Assembly (NCBI RefSeq): GCF_040954645.1
Contig: NC_092808.1
Location: 83,697,389-83,761,388 of the forward strand
DNA length: 64,000 nt
Origin: Diabrotica undecimpunctata
Taxonomy: Eukaryota; Arthropoda; Insecta; Coleoptera; Chrysomelidae
Direction of reading: 5' to 3'
Shown: positions 44,740 through 56,963 of the stretch, in pieces
How positions within the stretch are numbered: position 1 is the stretch's first letter
Layout of the letters: every line of letters begins with the position of its first letter
Notes under the pieces: model-generated
Databases searched by the model: none
Told to the model about the DNA's origin: nothing
The model's input: the letters and a program-made list of their open reading frames with translations, nothing else
Translations under genes and position numbers: made by a program

Positions 44740-45720
44740 TCATGGGTGGCTGACGTAGTATAATCTGGAGATCCAATTTTCGATCACTTTTTCCAATATT
44801 TGTCGCCGTATATCGGCAACAATCTGGTGAATGTTTTGTCACTTAGGTGGTCAATCGTTTCATGCTTATCGAAGACTAATACCTTAACATAACCGCTCAT
44901 AAAATAGTCTAGTAGTGTTAACTCGCCCGATCTTGGAGGCCAATTTACGGTCTGAAATGTCAAACTATGCGGTTACCAAACATTTCCTTCAATAAATCAA
45001 TTGTGGCACGAGCTGTGTAAGATATTGCGCCGTCTTATTAAAACGACAGTTCCTGTACATCATGGTTGTTCAATTGAAGAATGAAAAAGGCAGTAATCAT
45101 AGCTTCATAGTGGCGACCATTGACTGTAGCCTTCTGGACAGCATCGTTTTTAAAGAAGTACGGTCCAATAATTCCGCCATACCATAAAGTACATTAAACA
45201 GTTAGTTTTTCTGGATGTAATAGTTTCTCAACATACATTTGAGGATTATCTTAACTCCAAACAGGGCAGTTTTGTTTGTTGACGTAGCAATTCAACCAAA
45301 AGTGAGCTTTACCGCTAAACAAAATTTGCTTATAAAAATCGGAATCAACGGCAATGTCGTTTTGGAGCCACTCAACGAATCTACGCCTTGCTAGGTGATA
45401 ATGTATTCTGTTCTGCATGAATTTAATTTTGTAAGTACGCAAGAAAAGATCTTTATGCAAAATCTTCTATAAAGTGGATGGGCACGTATCCAACTACTGT
45501 GCATAATGGCAGATAGACTAATTCGTGTCTTTCAGTATGCTACTCTCTACAGCAGCAACAACTTCTTCTGTACGCACCGTACGACGTGTCTGTGGATGCA
45601 TATTATCATTTCGAGTACTTGTAGTTCAAAAAAGTTTTATGGTTAATTGATTTACTTGCTCTGATGGACTTTTATGTTGACCATAAAATGGACGTAGTGC
45701 GTGATACGTATTTCGAATAG
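44740..45720 (-). pseudogene. mariner-like transposase relic
   Basis: Minus-strand order: helix-turn-helix region with KILHKDLFLRTYKIKFMQ (about 45470-45410), the 69-codon piece 45460-45251 with QILFSGKAHFWLNCYVNKQN, in which FSDE has become FSGK so the first catalytic Asp and its partner are lost, then a WYGGIIGPYFFKNDAVQKAT block (about 45190-45130), a DGA...TARATIDLLKEMFGNR block (about 45020-44970), and a C-terminal end merging with the (AT)n array near 44740. Same broad family as the 5340-6165 relic, but distinct. Dead. Confidence 0.75.
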
Positions 45721-45837
45721 AACCACAATTTTCAAAACAAAATTTGTACAATTTGGAAGCATTGTTTAAGTGTCAAACTTATTATAAATCTCTCGACAGC
45801 TGTCAAAATGCCTGACAGTTAAAATAGTTTTACCAAC

Positions 45838-47480
45838 TTACATTTCTATACCTCTAAAAATGTAGGTCTCTCCCAATCGCTTCCATCTTTCTCTATATTG
45901 CGCCAATCTAATCCACTGTTTGCCTGCCACTGTTCTTATGTCATCTACCCATCTTTTTTGAGGTCTTCCCGTGCTTCTTGTTGTCGTCCTTGGTCTCCAT
46001 TCTAGAATTCTCCGTGTCCACCTGTTGTCATTATATCGGGCTACGTGACCTGCCCAGCGCCATTTTATTTTTGCAATTTCTTCCACAATATCTCTAATCT
46101 TCGTTCTACGTCTTATCTCGGTGTTTCTAATCTTGTCTCTTAGTGATATTCCAAGCATGATTCGTTCAATTGCTCTTTGCGTTGTTTCTAATTTTTTAGC
46201 AGATTTTTTGGTAAGGTCTCCAAGCCGTAAGTACAAACTGGTAGTATGCATGTGTTATACACCTTTTTCTTTAAGTTTACAGGAATGGAGGTGTTTTTCA
46301 AGATATATGCTAATTTGCCGAAAGCGCCCCATGCCAGTTGTGTTCTTCTTTTAATTTCAGCATCTTGATTTGGTTTTCCTAGTTTGATAACATGACCTAG
46401 ATATACATAATGTTCAACATTTTCTATGGTATGATTTTGTATTGTTATATTTGTCTGGTCTCGGCTCAGTATTTTTGTTTTGCTGTAGTTCATTTTTAAG
46501 CCTACCGCTCCTGAAACTGCATTTAATTGTTGTAACATATCATTTAGTTCTTGGATATTATCGGCTATTAAAACTATGTCATCTGCGAATCGCAAGTGGT
46601 TTAAGTATGATCCGTCGACGTTGATACCCTTATTGTTCCATTCTAGTTTCTTAAAAATGTCTTCTAGAGCAAGGGTAAATAGTTTGGGAGAGATGGTGTC
46701 TCCTTGTCTTACTCCCCGTTGTAGTCTTATGGGATTAGTTTTTGTGCTTTCGTCCAGCTTTATCTGCATGGTGGCATTTTCATATATGTTTTTAATTATG
46801 TTAGTGTATCTTGAATCTATACGTGCATTTTCTAGAGATTCAAGCACTGCCCATAATTCGATGGAATCGAATGCTTTATGGAAATCGACGAACGCCATAT
46901 GAATTGGAACATTATACTCGGTGCATTTTTCTATCAGTGTTCTTACGGTGTGCAAGTGGTCTATGGTACTAAAATGTTTTCTGAGTCCAGCCTGCTCGAT
47001 AGGTTGATAGAAATCGAGCTTTTGTGTTAGGCGGTTGGTTATGATTTTAGTTAGTAATTTATACAGATGTGAGAGCAAGGATATTGGTCGGTAATTCTCG
47101 ATGTTTGCTTTGTCTCCTTTCTTGAATAGTAAAATGACTTCGGAGTTGTACCATTCTTGAGGAATCTTTCCTTCATCAATTACTTTATTAAATAAAATAT
47201 TTAATACCTATTTTTCTTTCACCGATTTTCAACATTTCGACTGTAATTTTATCCTCTCCCGGACATTTATTTGTTTTTAGTTGATTTAGGGCCATTCTTA
47301 TTTCATAGTCGGTTATGTCCGGTATTTCTTCTGAGCCGGTGTTAATTATTGTTCGTTCAGTACGTCGTTGTTGTGGTTGTGTATTTGCCGAGTATAATTT
47401 AATGTAGAATTTTTCAATGGCCTCGCTTATTTCCTTTCTGTCTCGGACGGTGACGTTTTTCTCATTTTTTTATTTCTATG
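45838..47480 (-). pseudogene. RTE LINE RT and C-terminus, two frames
   Basis: Minus strand: ALNQLKTNKCPGEDKITVEM (about 47300-47240) precedes the 296-codon frame 47078-46188 with QAGLRKHFSTIDHL, MAFVDFHKAFDSIE (catalytic Asp), RQGDTISPKLF, RFADDIVLI (DD intact), YVYLGHVI and CILPVCTYGLET. A frameshift near 46200-46250 joins 46251-45838, with KLETTQRAIERIMLGIS, KWRWAGHVARYNDNRW and RPQKRWVDDIR. It is about as similar in motif order to the intact 41.6-44.5 kb ORF as a diverged family member would be. The endonuclease is absent (5'-truncated). Confidence 0.88.
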
Positions 47481-47760
47481 ATTTTTCTTGTACTTTCGAT
47501 AGAGCTTTTAAAGTTAAATATAAACAAGTTTATTCATAACTCATAGAAAGTAATGAAGTAATGTTGTGTATTGGGATTAGTCCTATACCTATTATACATC
47601 AGCAATATTCCTGAAATAATACATAATGCAATAGCCACCTTCGTAAAAAATACTGATGTGATGCTTGTAGGTAAAGATCATGTAAAAGTAACACGGAAGC
47701 TGTAACAATATTAACAATTTATTTAAATGCTTACTAATAAAATTAAATGTAATAAATTTA

Positions 47761-48274
47761 GTACACTTATTCTTCTTCTTAAAGTGCCCTCTCCTCAATG
47801 GAGGTTGGCTACTACAATTTTAAAATCTTCTCTATCTTCAGCTGTTCTTATTAGCTGTTCAAAATTTAGCCCTGTCCATTGTCGGATGTTTCTGAGCCAC
47901 GATAGTCTTTTCCTTCCTAGGCCTCTCTTTCCCTCGATTTTTCCTTTCACTATAAGTTGGGCATATTGGTACTTATTATTTCTCAGTATGTGGCCTAGGT
48001 ATGATGTTTTTCTAACTTTTACTGTGTTAAAAAGTTCTCTTTCCTTGCCTATTCTATGCAGCACTTCTTCGTTTGAGGTATGCGATGTCCATGAAATTTT
48101 AAGCATTCTCCGGTAGATCCACATTTCAAAGGCCTCCAATTTATTTACGGTTGATGTTTTTAGAGTCCACGTTTCAACTGCATATAGAAGAGTCGACCAG
48201 ACGTAGCATTTTGATAAACGTAATCGAATTTCGAGTTTTATTCGAGAATCACAAAGAACACACAAGAAGGGCAA
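47761..48274 (-). pseudogene. RTE-type LINE C-terminus, 5'-truncated
   Basis: The 159-codon frame 48274-47795 holds LRLSKCYVWSTLLYAVETWT, EAFEMWIYRRMLKISWTSH, RIGKERELFNTVKVRK, YLGHILRNNKYQY and GKRGLGRKRLSWLRNIRQWT. This is the C-terminal region after RT in one insect RTE subfamily, in one unbroken frame. The 3' UTR ends in a short (AAG)n-like run (ATTCTTCTTCTT on the plus strand near 47768). Confidence 0.82.
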
Positions 48275-49000
48275 ACGGTTAAATTAAAAAATACTCATAA
48301 ACCATATTACCAATTCAGTAAAATATTTTGTTATTACTTAGATACTAGGCTAACCTGAAGAAAAAAAAGAGCGAAAAAAGAAAAAATCAGCATCAAGTAT
48401 AAAAGTATAAAAAATTTACTGGCTATTGGAAGAACATTATCACTTTCGATCTACAATACATTTATACAATTTATATGAACAGGTAATAAAACCAGTATTG
48501 ACATAATATGAAATCCATTGTGAGGTTGCTCCAGTAAGACTTATTAAGATATAGTACAGCGTTTCCAAGATAAAGTGCCAACAGCATTGTCCATGCTCCT
48601 TAGTATTACAGGAACAGCGACCTTCTTATCGACTTGAAAATGAATTCTGTTAATGAGACCTTTAGTAAAATAGCCAAGCGTCACAAACGACACTTTTAGC
48701 ATGTTTTTGTTGAATCCATTCAGTTCCTTGACAACGTGGATCTGATTAGATGAGTCAAGAGAAAGAAGGCCTTTGAATTAGTGAAGTGAAAAATAGAGTA
48801 AAGTAATCTTACACGTTAATGTTTTTGTAAAAAAACTATTAGATTTTATTTATTTATTTATTTCTTTTATTTAGCAATTTCTCCTTATTTGTAAGTTTTT
48901 GGTAGTAATTTAGATTAGAGAAAAATTGCTTATTGATAGTAATATGCTTAAACGTCCAAATTTTAATGGATTCGACCGTTACTTAATAAAAGTTAATTAT
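48275..49000. other. no gene seen
   Basis: AT-rich sequence including a short (TTTA)n run near 48848. No recognisable coding. Confidence 0.45.
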
Positions 49001-49029
49001 GTCAAGCTATAAAACAACGAAAACTTTTG

Positions 49030-49340
49030 TTTTCAAGATTTCAACCAATTTTATTATAATTTATTATCACTACAGCGGTTTCGGCAAAGTGCCTTTTTAA
49101 AGTGAACTATGTCTGTTATGCGTCTAACACTTTAGTCTTTAACTAAACAAGTTGAGGAGGGGAGAACTTTTTGTCTCAAGTTGGTTTAGAAATAAATCTG
49201 TATTTTTAATTTGTTAATTTTCATAGATTCTAATAATGATAGCTTAACGCTTTTATTTTGATTGTAAAGAATTTTGAAATTGGTTATTAAAAGAATGATT
49301 ATGGTGAAGTGCGCAAGAAAAATCTGTTTTTGAATTACTG
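49030..49340 (-). pseudogene. Penelope-like C-terminal tail and 3' hairpin
   Basis: Minus-strand reading gives NFKILYNQNKSVKLSLLESM and KINKLKIQIY near 49290-49190, a C-terminal peptide style of Penelope-like proteins. It is followed by a GGCA/TGCC hairpin and GAAACC near 49110-49080. This matches the other Penelope 3' ends in the window in having a small stem directly before GAAA. No RT or GIY-YIG part remains. Confidence 0.5.
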
Positions 49341-50290
49341 AAAACCCTTTTCTGTTAAATATAACATATTATAACATAAACAAAATGAAAATTTTCATTA
49401 CAAAATACAACAGAAACATATTCTAGCAAACTGAAATTCTAGATAAAATGGACAAAAATCCTCCACCAAACAAACAAATCCTCCACAAAAATATTGAATT
49501 ACGGAATACAAAGATTAACTTTCGAGGAAACAGTAAAAGCTTGAAAATGTTTATCAAAAGGAAGAATTTATCAGCATGACAAATAAATATACATTAATTT
49601 TAGTACAACGGTTTTTAGGTAATCTGAATTTATTTATATTAACAAATACAATAAACACATTTATTCCTACTTTCTGAGACAACGCGTACATTAATTATAT
49701 AATATAATAAATTTTAAGTTAAATTTATTTAATGTAATCAGATAATAAAACAGTTTTCTTAGTTCACAGGCCGATGATAATAATTTATGGCTAACCGCAA
49801 CTTTCACAATATTTCCTGTACTTCCTCTTTCCTTCTCTATCATATCTACTCTATTTCTGTCGTATCTTTTTCTCTTTTAATATTGTAGCACTCATACCAT
49901 ACAAGAGTTTTTAATGTTTCAGATGGTAGTTTACCTTCACGACTGACTCGTGTCTTAATGTTATTGATAAAATACCAGGTCCGGTCAGCATTCCTCCCCT
50001 CTTACTTTTATCTTTCTTCATCTTTAACGTACATCGATAACTCATTCTTGTACATTGTCCGTCCTCTTGTTCTTTTCTTCGTTTGGAGTATTGTTACCTC
50101 ACCTTTTTACACAATACGGTAGCTTTTATAACATCTTTGTTATTTGAGAAGTGCCTTCATTTGAATCAATTTTGTTTGTATGCGTAATTATCAACCCCAA
50201 AAAATTCTTCTGTGCCTGCACTCCGTATCAGAGTAAAAAATGCACTTCCTTACACTTACCGTGTATCCGCCAGTATTTGCCATCAGTCGG
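49341..50290. other. no gene seen
   Basis: AT-rich sequence without a recognisable element. Confidence 0.4.
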
Positions 50291-50662
50291 ATGACAAGTA
50301 CTAGGGGTGTATAGTTGTGTTATAGGGGTAGCACCTTTTATTTGAACGACCACATCGAGCGTCATAGACGAGAGTTGGTTTTTGATAACTGGTCCTCATA
50401 AGACAACTAACTCTCACTTAAAGCTCCACTTGCCACACTCCGGGCAACTGCGTTGGTCTGTAGGCCCGTTTACTGGCCAACAGCTTTGGGTGGAGGAGCT
50501 AGTGAATGGTAGGGCACCCCTTTGTCCTTGAGTTGAGAAACTGGCTTCAAAGGCGGAAGAACCGTGGAAGTGGTTTACGGCACAGAGGTGAGGAAGAAAG
50601 ATTGAGACAAGATACCTAATTAAAGATCCGGATTAGATAAGTTCTAGTAGAATCAAATTGCT

Positions 50663-51400
50663 ATGCTTACAGCGAAATTAAATTCCGGAGTAAGCTCCTC
50701 AATTAGATCTCAGGGAGGAGCAGTTACAAATATTACAAAAAGATTCAAATGCAAAGAAGACATCAGAACGCAATACAAGAACGCAATACAAGAAATAGCA
50801 CACATGACATTAAATGTTCTGGGAATAAGCGAAATGCGTTGGCCAGGTGTAGAAACCGCAAATATCGGGGAACACCGCGTTTACTATTCTGGAACAGATA
50901 ACGGCAAACATGAATTGGGTGTCGGCATTATATTGACAAAAGAAGTGACAAAATCTGTTGACAATTTCATCTTAAGCTGAGTAAGAGTGATACTCTTACA
51001 ACTAAAAGCAAGACCAATCGACATCAATATAATTCAAGTGTATGCACCTACAACAGAAGAAACAGAAGAAGAAATAGAAGAACTATACCATAGCATTAAT
51101 CAAGTCGTGAAAAGGTTAAAAAAGCAAGACCTAACAATTGTCATCGCTGACTTCAATGCCAAAGTTGGGGCCAGCAAAACATCATCTGCAGTTGGACCAT
51201 TTGGTCTAGGAAACCGGAGCGATCGGGGAGATACATTGGAGATTTTTGCGGAAGCAAATCAATTAGTAATAATGAACACCTGGTTTAAGCTAGACCCAAG
51301 GAAACTGTAAACCTGGAAATCTCCACAGAATTGTGTGGGAAGGATTGTAAGAAATAAAATTGATTACATGCTAGTCAATAAGAGGTATAACAAGGGGCAG
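50663..51400 (+). pseudogene. RTE APE-type endonuclease, broken
   Basis: Frame 50663-50980: MTLNVLGISEMRWPG (catalytic Glu in SEMRW), HRVYYSGTDNGKHELGVGII. After a TGA, frame 50987-51310: DINIIQVYAPTTE, TIVIADFNAKVG (DFN metal site), GPFGLGNRSDRGD, MNTWFK. Then NKIDYMLVNKR (about 51355-51385). The SDH end is lost. In an intact copy it would nick target DNA. Confidence 0.85.
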
Positions 51401-52029
51401 ACATAAATTTTGATTATGTACCGGTTGTAGGTAATTTCAAAGTCAGAATAAAGAAGATTACAAGTAAGTCGATGAAGAAGTATGATGTTGGAAAACTAAA
51501 AGATCCCAATGTTCGACTGAAGGTGAGTAAAAACCTCAGTACAAAGGTGCTTAAATAAAGAAATGCAGGAACTATAGAGGAAAGTCTAATCATCATAGAA
51601 GAAACAGTGAGAGAAATAAAAGAGCAACACCTGAAGATACATAGAAACCAAAAACGTGGATTAACGATGAAATACTTGAACTTATGGAAAAAAGAAAAAA
51701 AACCAAGAAAATCTCCAAAAATATAAGAAAATACATATAATTGTCAGAAGAAAAATAAGGGAAGCCAAAGAGAAACAAAAAACAGAACAATGTCAAGAAC
51801 TAAAGGAGTATCAGAGTCGATATGATAGCTGCAATGTTCATCGAAAGGTAAAGGAAATAGCTGGAAAGTTTCTAAAGCGCAACAGCGGAAAAATAACAAA
51901 TAATAAAGGCAATCTTGCCATAACCAAAGAAGATAAAAAGAAAATATGGTATTCTTGCCTTGAAAAAACTTTTCCATGACCTTAGAACAATACAAGAGAC
52001 CACCATTGAAAAAAATTCAGGTCCCGAAA

Positions 52030-53420
52030 TCCTACCATAAGAAATAACAGCAGTTGTCAGACAAATGAAGGATTGAAAGGCACCGGGACTTAATGAAATT
52101 CCTGCAGAACTGCTGAAGCTATTAGATGCAGACAAATAAAAATAATAACTGAAAAATTTAATGATATATACAAGGCAGAAGAAACACCAGTAGAGTGACT
52201 GAAATAGGAGTTCGTACCATTCCCCAAAAACCAGTAGCAAAAGTTTGTGAAGACTATAGGACAATAAGCCTAATGAGCTATCTGCTGAAGCTGTTTTTAA
52301 AAGTCATACACAAAAAAAAACTATTTTTTTGTGGATTTGTGAACGCCGTTGCTACGAGGGAAGCTTTATTTAGGCATTGTTTCAGAAATGTAGAGATGTA
52401 ATGTTTTTGCATACCTGATTGACTACAAGAAGGCTTTCGCTAGAGTCAGCCATGAACAAATGATGGAAGTGCCGAAGAGGATAGGGATTGACGGAAGACA
52501 CTTAAAAATAATATCTAACCTGTATTGGAATCAATCAGCGGTACTCCGAATAGATGGAGAATATAGAGATAAGGTTAAAATCTTAAGGGGAGTGAGACAG
52601 GGGTGCATAATTTCACCACCGATATTCAATCTGTACTCGGAGCACATTTTTGAAGAGGCTCTAAAAGATATTGATGAAGGCATCTCAATAAATAGAGTCA
52701 AGCTCATTAACCTGCGGTATACAGATAATACAATATTGTTTTCCAATACCATAGAAGGGCTACAAAACTAAATGAACAAAATAGTGGAAACAAGTAAAAC
52801 ATATAGACTGGATATTAACACCAGCAAAACCAAGCTGATGATCATGAGCAAAGAAAAGCAAGCAAATCTGTATGTAAACCAAATGAGAATTAAACGTGTC
52901 TTACAGTACAATTACTTTGGGAACTATAATCAATGGGTCGTGGGACAATACCCAAGAGATTAAATGTCGCATCGGAAAGACAAAAAGTGAATTCTTAACT
53001 ATAAGCTCTGTGTTCAAAAGCCATGATCTCACCCTAGAAATAAAGAAAATGCTTCTTAAATGTTACATTTACTCAATGCTTCTGTACGGAGTAGAAACGT
53101 GTACATTAAAGACGGAAACTCTATCAAAACTTCAAGATTTTGATCTACAAAGGGATCCTGAAGGGTCCATGAACAGACAAAGTCAACAATGAAGAAGTAC
53201 TGCGGAGGATGAACACAACCGCGGACTTGGTAAACATCGTGAAGGGCCGTAAGTTGCAGTACTTGGGACATATAATAAGTAAACAAGGCAGATACAAGCT
53301 ACTCCAATGCATTTTTCAAGGTAAAATTAAAGGAAAAAGGGCCCCGGGATGAAGAAGAATATCCTGGCTTGCTAACCTGAGACCATGGTATAGAAAGACC
53401 TCAACACAGCTACTCTGTAT
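52030..53420 (+). pseudogene. RTE reverse transcriptase and C-terminus, broken
   Basis: Blocks in shifting frames: PGLNEIPAELLKLL (about 52083-52125), TISLMSYLLKLFLKVIHKK (52260-52320), DYKKAFARVSHEQM (about 52420-52460, motif A altered), 52460-52771 with RQGCIISPPIF and LRYTDNTILF (YADD mutated to YTDN, losing a catalytic Asp), YNYFGN, 52896-53192 with KKMLLKCYIYSMLLYGVETCTLK, and ILGHIISKQGRYKLLQ-like and GPG..RISWLANLR blocks to 53390. Inactive. Confidence 0.82.
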
Positions 53421-53649
53421 AACAACCAACAAAGTTATCATAGCCAGAATTTTCGTCAACGTTCGGAACGGACGGGCACCCATACCGCTCCTACTCTCTT
53501 AACAATTTACTCAATGCTTATAATTGCATTTACCGTGGATCAACGTTAAAGAAAGCTATACTATATTTGGAATATATTATTATGTTCTGGGGCTATTTTC
53601 TTGTGGCATCTTAATGCAATTATTATTTTTATTGGGATTAAACCACATG

Positions 53650-53945
53650 TTTAAGTATTAAATAAGTTTTTTTTTTTATTTTATTTAACAGGAACATAAC
53701 TTGACAATATTGAGAATATTATTTACTTTACTTTAAAATGTTTAATACATGTCTGAATTGTCAATATGAATGAGTCAAACAAACTTAAATTATTGAGAGA
53801 ATTTCTCACCTTGTACAAAAAATTTAAATTTGTTTAATTTATTATTGTTTTGTATTTTGAGAACAACTTTTGAAGTGGAAATCGTCAAAAATAAACTTGT
53901 TTTAAAATAAATTGTGGCTTATTCCCAAGAAAAATGGTAATTGGA
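53650..53945 (+). repeat. dispersed repeat related to the 5' LTR insertion
   Basis: Colinear with 23462-23743: GGAACATAACTTGACAATAT, GTCTGAATTGTCAATAT, TTGTATTTTGAGAAC, AAGTGGAAATCG and AATTGTGGCTTATTCCCA match with scattered differences. Here the hairpin before the GAAAC-like motif has decayed. It is the second copy of a short retroelement family in the window. Confidence 0.75.
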
Positions 53946-54870
53946 ACATTAGGGTCTTCCTTCCACTATCTTCAAGTCTCGCAGAATAATGAGTCTTTAT
54001 GCATTCCATACCCTCGGAACGATACCACTTGACGACAAGTCGCTACATATGCAAATCCATTGTCGAATTAATACATACATCTAAAAACACTCGTCCTACC
54101 TATTGCCATATTGTCTCATATTGTAATAAATCACTATATGATATAGAAGTGGCATTAGAAAACATTACATTCAGAATACAAACAAATGCTTTTGCTGCTG
54201 GGTAAATGCATTTGCGGAATATTAAAAAAAATAATTTTAAATCCTACGACTACGTACAAATAGATGAAGAACGACATACAAAGATTCCTCGAAACATTTC
54301 ATCATCATCAGACGGATTTGGCGATTCAAAAATTTACTTGTAAAGAAAAATGTGATAATGGAAAAAATCAATTGTAAAGAGGCACCTGGATACGAACTAA
54401 TAAACGGAAAAATATTATACACAATGACGTCGATCACCAATGGAAACTTGCTAAAACATTTTAGCAAGTGGGTTGTTCGACGTTAGTGGTGAAGTACGCA
54501 GATTAAAGCAGTATAAACAGACTTAATAATTAGATTTTAAGATAAAAGATTTTGAGATTAAGATACAATTATTAATTTTTAATTAATAATTTTATGTATG
54601 TTCTGTTATTAAAAGTTTGTTTAAAGAGAAATTTGACGGGATGTTCTACCTATATGACTATTATATAATAGACATAAATTTAACCTATTGTTTCAATGGA
54701 AGAAACATATTGCTGAAATAAATGGGGTTTAATAAAAAAATATTACCAGAAAGATACAAAACTGTTCATACAACAAGCTTTTCAAGACAAGACCGTCTGT
54801 TGAGTAGAACCTTGGAAACAAGGACGCAAATCATCACCAAATAACTCAATTAATAAAGTGATACTGGTAA
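53946..54870. other. no gene recognised
   Basis: Short open frames only (for example 68 codons at 53999-54205, +) with no family resemblance. A small palindrome, TTGCTAAAA/TTTTAGCAA, lies near 54448-54469. Confidence 0.4.
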
Positions 54871-55570
54871 CAACGTTTACTCATGAACATCATTAAAAAA
54901 AAAAACAAAATTAAATTAGCATCCGAAAACAACATCCTTAGAAAACTAGCAGCATATCGATGGAACGCATACTCTAAAGTTCCTAAAACAACAGTACAAG
55001 CCGTAAGCTGCTAAGATTTGAACATGCAAGATAGGTAAATATAACCGTAAACGAAACATGCCGAATAATTACTGGGTTCATGAAGCCTACACCTCTTCTG
55101 TCTCTCTGTAGAGCCGCGGACTGTGCTCCTCACAAGCCCGACAAAAGGCCTCAAAACACATCGAAAGATTCTAAAAATTCAAAAAAGAGTTTGACAATGG
55201 ACACGTACTATATGGAGTATATCACTAAAGGAAAAGGCTACACTAAGATCAAGAAAAGCTATTTCCTCTACGCTAAGATAATCCTGGCGGCAAACAACTC
55301 GACTGGAAAACATATAAGTCGACAAACGGAATAAGAACGAGTATTTTCAGTGTGAAGACAAATATAATCAGTTGGGAGAGTATCGACGTACAGGACTCAT
55401 TATACGAATGCTGTGAAGTTCAGAATAACTGGAACACTTTCTGAAGTGCAGACTTTGACCTGGTAGATGCATCCTTGAAGAATTGTGGCTTGGCATCAAC
55501 AAATCTATTAAATTTGTTCATTACTTGGCGGAGAAACTTTAAACATTTGGATCCAGACACGAAAAAGTAA
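54871..55570 (+). pseudogene. LINE C-terminal fragment (Jockey/CR1-like group)
   Basis: Plus-strand blocks: NNILRKLAAYRWNAYSKVPK (about 54930-54990), then ETCRIITGFMKPTPLLSLC (about 55056-55112). The RIITGxxKPTP motif is a recurrent C-terminal RT-tail signature in insect LINEs. The 84-codon frame 55080-55334 spans it. Farther on, a WxTF..ADFDLVDASLE-like block near 55440-55480 may be the terminal segment. RT is absent and the copy is dead. The clade is uncertain. Confidence 0.55.
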
Positions 55571-55879
55571 AGTATAGAAATTTATATATCAAGGTAAAAG
55601 TAGATAATTCGTAATTATATACAATTGATAGTAACTGTATACAATTACCGGGTAAATATCAACGGTAAATGTGGGAAATTATTTTCAATTAGCTAGTTTT
55701 ACCAACGACCAGCAGTAAAAGTATAAATTGATGAAGTAAAAATAATAAATTTAACAGCTATTTAAAAAGTGTGATTTTTATTGAATTGATATAAAAACAA
55801 GAGACATTTTTTTTAACCTAAATTGAGTTTTTTTGTCTGAATTAATACTACTTCTTTACTTTCTTACTATTTGTTATGT

Positions 55880-56963
55880 CACAGCAAACTCTCATGGCAC
55901 TTAAAATTACACAACTTTCCGTTTTTTTTTTACAATTACTTTTTCAAGTACTTCGCTTATAGCCTTACCACCCGATAAAGACATTTTTCTAACATAATCG
56001 CGCAATGAAATGTTTAGATTTGGAACCATAGAGAAATAAATGATTTTTTGCAAATGGTAAATTGATTTCTGCTATACAACTGTGGTAGTCACCCTTATTT
56101 AGTACCCAATTCGTAAAATCACATAAAAATATTTTTAGAATCATATTGCGCCCTTTCAAAATCTGGCACTCTTAATTTTATCGTATCACCGAAATTGCCA
56201 GGGAAAAATTTCTAGTTTGATGTTCTAATCATTTTCTTCGCTTGTTTTTCAAGTCTTTCCTTTGCACTTGTCCGTTTAATTGCAACAGAATCTTGCCTCT
56301 CTGAAATTTGAATAAAAGATAGTTAGTTTTCCTAGAATGGCACTAAATTCTAGTTCTGGTTCTCGTTTTATGATAAACTAGATTTGGTTTATCCACTTCT
56401 ACTTCTTTACGTTTTTCAGAATTCTGACTAGATTTCTTCTGCATGTTCCACCAACGCTTTTAAATCTTTTTTAGTCGAAAAAATTTCTAGAGCATCTTCT
56501 GGCAGTGATGAAATTTTCAAACAAATTTTGGCAGGAACCCCAAACATAGCTTCTTCATACAGACTGTACTTAAAGCCATAATGGTTAGCTCGGTTTTTGG
56601 CGAATTTTACGAATCGAAGATCCTCTGACCACTTGTTTGTTTGGTTGCTTCCAAATCAGGAACTCAGCATATTTTCGATGTCTTAATTCGTACGTTCAAC
56701 ACATTCTTGTGGCAGACTGTGTCTTGTCTTACCGTGTACTATTCGTAAAACTTTTTACATGGAGCATAGTTCTTCTTTAATTGTGTTAAGGAATTTTCGT
56801 CCATTGCCTTTGCAAAGAATGCTAGGAACTCCAAAAGCACAAAATATGTCAAGAATAACTAATGTAGCTTCTTCTGCACATTTAGTTTTCAACGGTCGTA
56901 ATTGTATAAATTTTTATTATTAATACAAATCATTTTTGTAAACTTTAGCCTTTTTTTCTGGTA
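55880..56963 (-). pseudogene. integrase (KRBA2/Ginger-like), catalytic part
   Basis: Continues the coding of 58954-59200 on the other side of a LINE insertion. Minus-strand reading: FIQLRPLKTKCAEEATLVIL, FGVPSILCKGNGRKFLN (the second catalytic Asp of the S-DNGxEF block has become Gly), VHGKTRHSLPQECVERTN (catalytic Glu retained), IENMLSS, NKWSEDLRFVKFAKNRANHY, LYEEAMFGVPAKICL, then a degraded C-terminal tail. Stops are frequent. The pattern matches the integrase of gypsy/Ginger origin known from KRAB-A domain-containing protein 2-like genes in insects. Confidence 0.7.

Larger units (their letters stand above)
50290..53500 (+). mobile_element. RTE LINE with 5' UTR, decayed
   Basis: GC-richer 5' UTR (50290-50660) with CAACAGCTTTGGGTGGAGGA and AATGGTAGGGCACCCC, then endonuclease, RT and C-terminal pieces in order on the plus strand, ending near 53500. 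Almost full length, but broken by many stops and frameshifts. Same general group as the 37.0-39.0 kb relic. Confidence 0.82.
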
